The notes beneath the pieces were generated by a model. The model worked only from the letters and a program-made list of their open reading frames with translations. It had not been told where the DNA came from and did no database searches. 14,234 nucleotides of DNA, from assembly GCA_028565635.1 (NCBI GenBank), contig JAOXYB010033495.1:1-14234 (forward strand), read 5' to 3'. Below, piece by piece: positions 8,105 to 14,234 of this stretch. The DNA comes from Phoronis ovalis (lineage: Eukaryota > Phoronida > Phoronidae). How positions within the stretch are numbered: position 1 is the stretch's first letter; each line of letters opens with the position of its first letter. Position numbers and translations under genes: made by a program.

Positions 8105-10202
8105 ACACATACCTACACCTAGTTATATTATTTGTTAATAATGTTACTGTTAGATATACCTGACATGTTCTATATTGAGTAGCACAGTCTAGCAGTGTAC
8201 AAAAAACTTTAAAATTTAAGGAATTGCTTTAAATCACACTTTTAAAATAATTTTGTATTTCATGCTTACATTGAACATGAAATACTTGGTAAATGAATAT
8301 CATCAGTTCTGCTAACCAAAGTCTTAGTTTTTCTGTTTTAAGGTGGCAACATGTTTAGACTTAAGATGGAACTTTAATAGAAAATATCAAAACATATCAT
8401 ACACACACTGTTCAACCTACAGGGTGACAGGAAATAACTGGTACACTCTATGTATGTTTACAAAACTCGGATGCTTGATAAAGTTTGTTTTTGCACAAAA
8501 AATCTCAATCAGCCAAATTGAGGCATATTTGGTACACTTGTAAGCTGTATCTAAAGCAATTTCCTTACATTAGGTTAAGAAATATTATAATACTGTAAAG
8601 TCAATATAAACCACAACCCAGGCACATACATGAGAGGAAGGGAACATTTTAAATAGTTTTTTAATTACAGCACGATTTATAAAAAAATGTTGCATAATAG
8701 TGAATTAAACACAGTTAGTGATCTCTTATCAGGAAATTCCCATCATATTGTGAGAGATATCAATTTTTTTGTGATAAAGATACAGTACCTGAAAGTGAAA
8801 CATTAGGTCAGTTTATCAAATTAATCTATATGGGACTTAGATGTATGCATAACAGTTTTATAGAATGATGTAGATGATAATGTATTACGGTACCTACTTT
8901 TTGTTTAACCTTGACGATAAAGCTAAAAAGTTATATAATAATTTTGAGCCACCATGAATAGTTGGAAAATAGGCTAAGCAATGAAATGCTTCAAAAGAAC
9001 TAAGGCAGTGCCTCAAGAGTAGAATATATCAATGTTAAGTCAGTAGAAGGACCTTATGGCAATGCTGCCTGCATGGATCAGTATCTACCATCGTGGTCAA
9101 GTCGCTATAACAATCAATGCCTAATTCCACCAAACATTTCATGAACAAAATATGTCAGTCATATAAGATAGTATCCAAAGCCATTTTGGCAATGACATTT
9201 AAATAGGTACTATATAAGGAGACACAAACTTTCTTAGTTTTCCAATAAAAATAATAGACTATCTGATCAGCTCAAAATGATTCACTTACTGTAATCAATT
9301 CACACATGAAATGCTCTCTAACATGATAAAAGATTAGTTTTCACAAGGTAATATTTTGAATGAATTGCATTTTTCGTTAATTGTCGATTTTTTAAAACAA
9401 GAAATATCCTTATTGGTAATTCAATTCCAGATCACATTTTACAGTTTGCTATGATATCTTCCATCTGATTATTTTTTTCCTTTCAACCTTTTTATCTCAT
9501 TACCCAAAACTGGTTAATCATGGCACCTTGCAAGATGGATATAAAAGAGTTTGAGCATACATAGCTAGAAGGGTGATCAGAGTGTTAAAGATGACAGTAG
9601 TGCAAAAGGGACAACTTTATGTCAATGACACACTGTATGATGGGCATAGAAACACTATGAAACTGTGTGCGTAATAACAGTTGAACAAACCAAAACATAG
9701 ATAAACCTAGAAACTTTTTCCGGTTTTTAAGTGAAGTTAATCATTTCTAAGTTAAAGTATCTTAATTACCGCAACAAAAGAAAAGTGTCATTAGCATATT
9801 AAAATAATCAACTGGACAAGTAGAGCAATTAGACCAAGATCATCTTAATGTTATTAAATAGTACAACACATGAAAAACAAATCCTTTGATTTGTAAATCT
9901 TTTAAAACAAGTTCAATTTTCCATTTTTTAACATCACTTTGAAAAGTTTACAAAGGACTGTTTGGAATAATTTCAGGTTAACAGCTGGGACATTTGCTCC
10001 TTTTACTGCAGTTTTATCCTTCCAGTGATAATTATCATGAATTCTGTCATATGTTGGCTAGTCTAATTAGTAAATATTGATAATAAAAATGCATCATTCT
10101 GCATCAACTTTCACTATAAAGCTACAACTGTTAATAACTAGAAAACCTGTCATCTTCAAAGACATATTCTGCAACTGCAGTGCACTAATTGTCTGATGGA
10201 AA

Positions 10203-10208
10203 TTTATT
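10203..10208 (-). terminator. Candidate poly(A) signal overlapping the stop codon
   Basis: The long-tail frame ends ...TTG TAA TAAA, so an AATAAA hexamer overlaps the TAA stop on the minus strand. If used, the 3' UTR of the read-through form would be only some 10-30 bases long. A longer 3' UTR is equally possible, because further AT-rich signals follow. Confidence 0.25.
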
Positions 10209-10814
10209 ACAATATGAAATTTGTTTGGCCATATTTTCCTAGCTTTCCATTCCCAACAGTGCTATAGCCATGGGCAGAATACCCAGTCATGTCATGTGAG
10301 GGATCTTCATAGTAACCTCTCGGATGTGATCGATAGCCCCTATTGTCAAAGTTGGAATACTGTCTAGGGTCCTGATACTGTTGGTGAGGGTAAATCGGTA
10401 CAGAATGCCCGTAACCATATGCACGATTTGGATAAGAGGTATGCTGCACTTTGTGATTGTGGCTATGCTTCTGTTGAGATTGTTGGACAGTATACTTCTC
10501 CTGATTACGATAAGCGGAGGTAGATTTGCCATGTGACAAATGGCGTGCATTTTTATTATCGTATTTGACAGCAGCTATACTTGTGACAATACGATTCTGC
10601 TCCGCCTCATGGTTTGGCATGGCCTGATGTAGTGTTATACTACTTGTTCGTTTAACGCTCTCACCTGATTTCTCTTTACAATTACAGCAACCGCAATGCC
10701 AGCAGAGAACAACGATTACTATAATAATAGCAGATATGACAAGACCAATGGCAATACCAATTAATAACCATCCCCACCACTTAATACCCAGGTGACAATC
10801 AGTAGGTGGTAAAC
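10207..10814 (-). CDS. Transmembrane exon copy 1 with read-through Tyr/His/Gln-rich cytoplasmic tail
   Basis: After a good minus-strand acceptor (CTTTTATTTTTACAG, ending at 10815) the frame enters in phase 1 and is open for 201 residues to a TAA at 10209-10207. Residues 1-10 (LPPTDCHLGI) form an extracellular stub. Residues 13-37 (from WWGWLLIG to VIVVLC) are one strongly hydrophobic segment. A Cys-rich juxtamembrane stretch (CWHCGCCNC, typical palmitoylation context) and a basic KEK..VKR follow, so orientation is type I. The remaining tail of about 150 residues has about 15 Tyr plus many His, Gln, Ser and Gly, with short motifs YDNK and YSNF (pYxN form), YTVQ and YPHQ (YxxQ form), and a hydrophobic C-terminus NFIL. 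A donor CAG|GTGAGAG lies within the frame at 10665/10664, so this tail is made only when that donor is skipped. The family is unknown to me; the extracellular domains lie upstream. Confidence 0.78.
10665..10814 (-). CDS. Spliced form of transmembrane exon copy 1 (150 bp, phase 1-1)
   Basis: If the internal donor CAG|GTGAGAG is used, copy 1 is a symmetrical 150-bp exon of 49 whole codons plus split codons. It can join in frame to the distal exon at 7641. The same donor sequence is preserved in both copies of the duplication. This entry records the alternative end of the exon; the read-through form is the 10207-10814 entry. Confidence 0.5.
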
Positions 10815-10880
10815 CTGTAAAAATAAAAGATGAAGTTAATATAGGTCAATTACAAATGATTTCTATATTAATGCAGATAA

Positions 10881-10981
10881 TTTGATAGCAGGTATACTTG
10901 TAACAATATGATTCTGCTCCACCTCATGGCTTGGAATGGTCTGATGTAATGTTATACTACTTATTCATTTAACGCTCTCAC
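10881..10981 (-). pseudogene. Decayed tail remnant after transmembrane exon copy 2
   Basis: The first 100 or so bases of the long-tail coding sequence were included in the duplication but are broken here. The codon after ESVK is TGA where copy 1 has CGA, and a second C-to-T change lies 4 bases on (out of frame). About eleven differences occur in about 105 bases, mostly transitions of the C-to-T / G-to-A type. Read-through of copy 2 would add only Gly-Glu-Ser-Val-Lys after the juxtamembrane region, giving a protein with almost no tail. Confidence 0.75.
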
Positions 10982-11134
10982 CTGATTTCTCTTTATAATT
11001 ACAGCCACCACAATCACAGCAGCAAATAACGATTACTATAATAATAGCAGATATGACAAGACCAATAGCAATACCAATTAATAACCATCCCCTCCAATTC
11101 ATACCCAGGTGTGAACAATCAGTAGGTGGTGAAC
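10982..11134 (-). CDS. Transmembrane exon copy 2 (153 bp, phase 1-1)
   Basis: Minus-strand acceptor CTTTTATTTGTACAG (ends 11135) and donor CAG|GTGAGAG (exon end 10982) bound 50 whole codons. The translation runs SPPTDCSHLGMNWRG, then a hydrophobic segment starting WLLIGIAIGLVIS, then VICCCDCGGCNYKEKS. The hydrophobic core is identical in amino acids to copy 1, with one synonymous base change. The outer juxtamembrane (MNWRG versus IKWWG) and inner juxtamembrane residues differ at many positions. Splicing to the distal exon (7641) gives a complete C-terminus. Splicing to copy 1 is also in frame and would place two membrane segments in tandem. Mutually exclusive use of the two copies is the simplest inference. 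Confidence 0.75.
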
Positions 11135-11487
11135 CTGTACAAATAAAAGATGAAGTTAATATAGGTCAATTACAAATGATTATCTATATTAATGCAGATA
11201 ACTTGTTATATAATGATAGCTAGTGACAAATATTTTTGGTATTTAAATATTTATATAAAAATAACAGCAACAAACATATATCTGATTGGAATCATGAACA
11301 GAAGCAATAAAACTTTAAACATTTTCACCCCAAAATTTTAAACCAAGTGCCAAGGGTGAAAATGTGTAGTCACTAAAATACATGTCAGTATAAGTGGTGA
11401 TATAACAATATAATAACAAAATTAAACGCTATTCACATTTTTGTTCCATAGTCATTACAAGTTGAGTTGTTAAATGAATTATCATAC
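11135..11487 (-). other. Intron upstream of transmembrane exon copy 2
   Basis: AT-rich sequence between a good donor (ATAG|GTATGA at 11487) and the copy-2 acceptor (11135). It includes the duplicated acceptor-proximal segment. No coding signal is seen inside. Its existence depends on the upstream candidate exon being real. Confidence 0.35.
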
Positions 11488-11706
11488 CTATCAAGTTGCA
11501 AGAAATTTTGGGAGATTTTTTTTGTAAATTTTCATTGCTATCTGATGCACTGAGATGCACCCTAGTGCGGCTGGTGTACAGCCTTTGGTCTCGGGTTGGG
11601 AATGGATGCGGAAGGGGAGTCACCCCTCGGGTGGGGTAAGTGCGAGGGACCTCCCTCATTTTCTGATGCTGTTTCCTGCTATATCTTGTGCATGTCTGAG
11701 CACAGT
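11488..11706 (-). CDS. Candidate exon just upstream of the transmembrane exons (extracellular stem?)
   Basis: A minus-strand frame is open from a TGA near 11728 through a donor CTTGATAG|GTATGA at 11488/11487. In this frame the donor is phase 1, which matches both transmembrane exons, giving the junction codon GGT (Gly). If the acceptor is GCCTTCAG (ending at 11707), the exon is 219 bp, also phase 1-1. It encodes about 72 residues, with DCAQTC near the start, a basic Pro/Arg/Thr-rich middle (PTRGVTPLPHPFPTRDQ) and a polar end (SDSNENLQKKSPKISC). The block is much richer in GC than its surroundings and shows local symmetry (GAGGGACCTCCCTC on the plus strand), so it may instead be an inserted repeat. 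No domain is recognised. Confidence 0.35.
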
Positions 11707-13017
11707 CTGAAGGCATATGCCTTCAAAAATGCATTTAAAAGTTAAGGACTACAGTAGTTGCATTACAAAAGAGTAAAGACATAATGTTAATTCTCCCAAA
11801 AATTACTCTTACCTGTAAATATCTTATTTTTAATTCATTTATAATTACAACAAATAATTATTTCATTATTTCAAGAGCAGTGTTTTAATTTCTTTCAGAG
11901 TAAACTAATTCTGATCATATTTTTTCTTAGTATTTCATGCATATCAATCATAAAACAATTTTGTTACCTTTTTCAGCATACTTCAAAAAGTAAAAAAGAA
12001 TTTCTATGATTACGTCTATATTTTTTAGTGTTATCACATGATAGGCTACCACATTAACTATTACATGGGTATAATGACCTATAACTGGTAACATGTGACA
12101 ATTCTAAGAATAAAACCTGTGCCATTAATTTATAGTGAATTTTGACTGGAATTTGAGCAGAAACACATCAAATAAAGATAAGTTGACTGAACTTGAGGTC
12201 TTTATAGGTTGCTGTTTTCCTGGCCCCCGCACTCCAGCATGATATGGGACCGCATGATCGTTACGAAAATCATGTAAAAGGGGCAGTTATTTTGAAAAAA
12301 GTTACAGTCCTCGAAACTTAAATAAGAATAGATTTTATAAAAGGACTTGTTGAAAATCAAAAATAGGGTATAAAATCGAGGGAATCATGATCAGATTCAT
12401 ACTAAAAACGAGTAAAAAAAGTGCAGAAAAACTTAGTTCTAGTCGATGGGGTTCATGTTTACTAGCCTTACCTTCATCAACTGTACTTAATTATTCAGTA
12501 GCACGTCGAAAGGGTAGAAATTTGTTTTTGTCTCTTTGCAAACCTAAAAAGGGTGTTTTTTAGTGCAAAATATCCTTGTATTCGTGAAAATAGGGGTACC
12601 TAAATTAAGGGGAAATCAGCGTTTAGAGGGTCATTTTAAAAATGCATAGCTGTCATGTGTTACGCTTTTTTACTGGAGTACGGGGACTGTTTCCTAAAAA
12701 ATCTCCTGAAACTGGCAATATTCTTCACACAGTTTTGTTAAAGATTTTTATTATTTTATTCAGTAAAATTTAAAGCTGAAAAAACTAAGCTACAAGTTGA
12801 CCATGAACAAAACATTGCTGAGTTATTATTAGTCAAAGTATTAATAATCAAATCCTGCTGTGATCATATTTTATATTCAATTTAATCTGTTGATTTCACA
12901 CCTCACATTAATCTTTTAATTCCCACCTTTATGAATGATATTTCTTTAGACTAAGTCTGGCTCAAAAGCCTGCCAATTTAGGCTCACAACCATGACATTC
13001 TTATTGGGAGAAAGATT
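11707..13017. other. Gene-free stretch with scattered splice-like sites
   Basis: Good-looking minus-strand donors occur (CAG|GTAAGAG, exon end 11813; GAAG|GTAAGG near 12472) and an acceptor CACCCTTTTTAG near 12558, but all three frames of the enclosed segment are closed by stops. I therefore call no exon. If the gene above is real, this is probably intron or non-coding element sequence. Confidence 0.4.
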
Positions 13018-13059
13018 GTGCTCCAAAATGGGAGACTCGTGCTCAAAATGTGAGACGTG
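13018..13059. repeat. 21-bp tandem pair
   Basis: GTGCTCCAAAATGGGAGACTC at 13018-13038 is followed directly by a close copy, GTGCTCAAAATGTGAGACGTG, at 13039-13059. It probably belongs to a wider dispersed repeat that begins around 12950. Confidence 0.55.
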
Positions 13060-13680
13060 ACAGGTATGAATTATATAACTTATCTTATAATGTAAAACAT
13101 TATTAATAACAACAATTTGTTCCTTTTGAACTAAAAAACCTCATACATTCTAATATAAAAATATGGTAAAAGTATTTAATACAACTTTTACAGTTCAAAT
13201 ATTTATATGCAAAACAATTAGTGATAAATGCTACGGTAAAAATTCTCAATTTCGTACATTAAAAAAATTATTATTTTTTTTATTTTTGGGGGTATGAAAT
13301 TTGGGAAATACAAAATTCTCCGAAAATATGGGTGCACAAATTCTCGGAAGCTTTAATAAATGCGTAAAGCGGGTGTACGAATATGGGAACTCCGGAAAAA
13401 TATATTTTGATATTTGTCTGTCGATGATCTTATATCGGGGTCAAACACTACCAGTACGGCAGTGCGAGAAATCGACGTAAATAGAATCTGATCAATCAAT
13501 GACAGAAAGAGTAGAATGACTATGGCGTTATTAAATAATAACTATTTTTCAATACTTGATGTATCAAATAATGGACAAATTGTGGTATCATGTAAAGTAC
13601 CTGGCTTCTGGCATGCTCTCGTGGCAGATACTAATCGTCTGCTAATTCACTAAGCTAATCATGACCTTTTGAAAGTGCAT
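13060..13680. other. Gene-free AT-rich stretch
   Basis: No exon is supported. Around 13305-13400 short motifs recur (ACAAAATTCTCCG / ACAAATTCTCGG; GGTGCAC / GGTGTAC followed by AAT), suggesting another decayed repeat. Confidence 0.4.
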
Positions 13681-13804
13681 CCAATCAGACAAAAGACTCG
13701 TGGCACGTGATCAACAACCTTCTATGTATACTTTGCCAATCAGATCAGACAAAACAATACATCAAATCTTATAAGGATTGCATACGTCACAACCATCTCA
13801 CGTG
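13681..13804. promoter_or_regulatory. Cluster of promoter-like motifs
   Basis: Within 125 bases are two CCAAT boxes in the longer form CCAATCAGA (13681 and 13736), two CACGTG E-boxes (13704-13709, 13799-13804), a CRE-like TACGTCA (13783-13789) and a TATA-like TATAAG (13770-13775). The two CCAAT boxes lie in a partial direct repeat (CCAATCAGACAAAA versus CCAATCAGATCAGACAAAA). The order CCAAT-CCAAT-TATA points to plus-strand transcription starting near 13800. Motifs this short do arise by chance, but their density here is higher than elsewhere in the window. Confidence 0.33.
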
Positions 13805-13873
13805 CAGCCTAGACAGTTGCTAATTTATGAGAACTTACTTTCTTGGTTACGGTAGAGTAAAACCAGGAAGTGA

Positions 13874-14086
13874 ATGAAGAAAACAAAGTCTTCCCTGCAA
13901 GTGTTTTATCGACCTACCCCCGCCCCCAATTATTTTCTCACCAGATCTACACGATTCACAGTGGTCAACATTTTGGCCCGAAAAATCCGGAAGAATCATA
14001 TTCCTGTATGGTGGACACGCTTCCGAGAATGTAGATTTAAATTGCGTATCAGCATTCATAAAATACAAAATATCGATGGAAATTAG
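13874..14086 (+). CDS. Short basic open frame downstream of the promoter-like cluster, doubtful
   Basis: ATG at 13874 to TAG at 14086, 70 codons. The product is strongly basic (MKKTKSS at the start; RKIRKNH and RFRECRFKLR later) with no membrane segment and no domain I recognise. In its favour are its position some 70 bases after a possible start site and a composition richer in GC than its flanks. Against it: the start context is poor (T at -3), and the antisense frame is open over nearly the same span. A good minus-strand donor (GAAA|GTAAGT, 13839/13838) suggests an antisense 5' exon could occupy this block instead. Confidence 0.22.
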   Translation: MKKTKSSLQVFYRPTPAPNYFLTRSTRFTVVNILARKIRKNHIPVWWTRFRECRFKLRISIHKIQNIDGN

Positions 14087-14180
14087 ATTTCATAGCAAAA
14101 CATCTACTGTATATGTAAAACCTACCATCTCTTTAGAATGGGTCTATTATATAACCAAATCAGTATAATCAGATAACATC

Positions 14181-14197
14181 TTAATCCGTGGGATTAA
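14181..14197. promoter_or_regulatory. Palindromic TAATCC / GGATTA homeodomain-type site
   Basis: TTAATCC-GTG-GGATTAA is a perfect inverted repeat around three bases. TAATCC is the known core of Lys50 homeodomain proteins (Otx, Goosecoid, Pitx class), and inverted TAAT half-sites with a short spacer bind paired-class dimers. There is no evidence of which gene it would serve. Confidence 0.25.
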
Positions 14198-14234
14198 ATC
14201 CTGCTAAGCCCTCTGATCACTGCTGACTGGGAGG

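Larger units (their letters stand above)
7642..10664 (-). other. Alternative intron between transmembrane exon and distal tail exon
   Basis: Bounded on the minus strand by GTGAGAG (donor, 10664) and TTTTAG (acceptor, 7642). It is about 3 kb of AT-rich sequence with no other convincing exon. It contains the whole coding part of the long tail (to 10207), which is removed when this intron is spliced. A perfect-looking donor CCAAG|GTAAGC (exon end 7860) and an acceptor TTTCACTTTCAG (about 8790) occur inside, but the frames around them close quickly. A TA-dinucleotide run lies at about 8091-8104. Confidence 0.55.
10564..11201. repeat. Head-to-tail tandem duplication (~317-321 bp unit) containing the transmembrane exon
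   Basis: Copy 1 (10564-10880) and copy 2 (10881-11201) abut directly and match along their whole length, including upstream intron sequence (GGTCAATTACAAATGATT on the plus strand), acceptor, exon, donor and about 100 bases after the donor. Copy 2 carries 3 extra bases within the exon and 1 in the intron. The intron parts are nearly as similar as the exons, so the duplication (or a later conversion) is not very old. Confidence 0.9.

Noticed and set aside
10287-10550. 87-codon second minus-strand frame
   Set aside because: It is a shadow of the long cytoplasmic tail frame, which has splice support and continues from the transmembrane segment.
11429-11487. Extension of the 11488 frame past GTATGA
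   Set aside because: The frame continues for about 19 codons (MIIHLTTQ...), but the composition changes at a strong donor, so I treat this as intron.
12470-12560. Apparent minus-strand exon between CACCCTTTTTAG and GAAG|GTAAGG
   Set aside because: All three frames contain stops before the donor, so it cannot be an internal coding exon; could at most be non-coding.

Overview
This window looks like AT-rich nuclear DNA from an animal, most likely a marine invertebrate. The signs are sparse short exons with GT-AG splice sites, long introns, poly(A)-type signals, decayed mobile-element-like repeats, microsatellites and almost no long open frames. No prokaryotic features (operons, Shine-Dalgarno sites, dense ORFs), rRNA, tRNA or CRISPR arrays were seen. 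I cannot name the species; a mollusc-like or similar genome is only a guess.

The one well-supported gene lies on the minus strand between about 11.7 and 7.1 kb. It is the 3' (C-terminal) part of a single-pass membrane protein of unrecognised family. In transcript order it has: a possible last extracellular exon (11706-11488, weak); a transmembrane exon, copy 2 (11134-10982); a near-identical tandem transmembrane exon, copy 1, whose frame runs on without interruption into a Tyr/His/Gln-rich cytoplasmic tail ending at 10207; and a separate distal terminal exon (7641-7439) encoding a different 66-residue tail. Every splice site fits phase 1. Both transmembrane copies end in the same strong donor (CAG|GTGAGAG), and the distal exon accepts phase 1. 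The locus can therefore make at least two C-termini: read-through of copy 1 gives the long Tyr-rich tail, while splicing from either copy gives the short Cys/Gly tail. In copy 2 the sequence after the donor has stop codons, so copy 2 only works when spliced.

Layout. 1-340: a small plus-strand open frame that may be a terminal exon (weak). 340-4450: gene-poor DNA with a CA microsatellite, two dispersed copies of a roughly 61-bp repeat, a 38-bp direct repeat, and a perfect 39-bp palindrome between 7-bp direct repeats. 4487-4665: 32-bp tandem repeat. 4947-5091: candidate minus-strand terminal exon (weak). 5580-5960: foldback, MITE-like element. 6.0-7.4 kb: presumed 3' UTR and flank of the membrane-protein gene. 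7.4-11.7 kb: that gene. 11.7-13.65 kb: apparently non-coding, with short repeats. 13.68-13.81 kb: a cluster of promoter-like motifs (two CCAATCAG boxes, two CACGTG E-boxes, a CRE-like site, a TATA-like site), followed by a short basic open frame of uncertain reality. A palindromic homeodomain-type site lies near the right end.

The most interesting element is the duplicated transmembrane exon combined with a splice-or-read-through choice of cytoplasmic tail.
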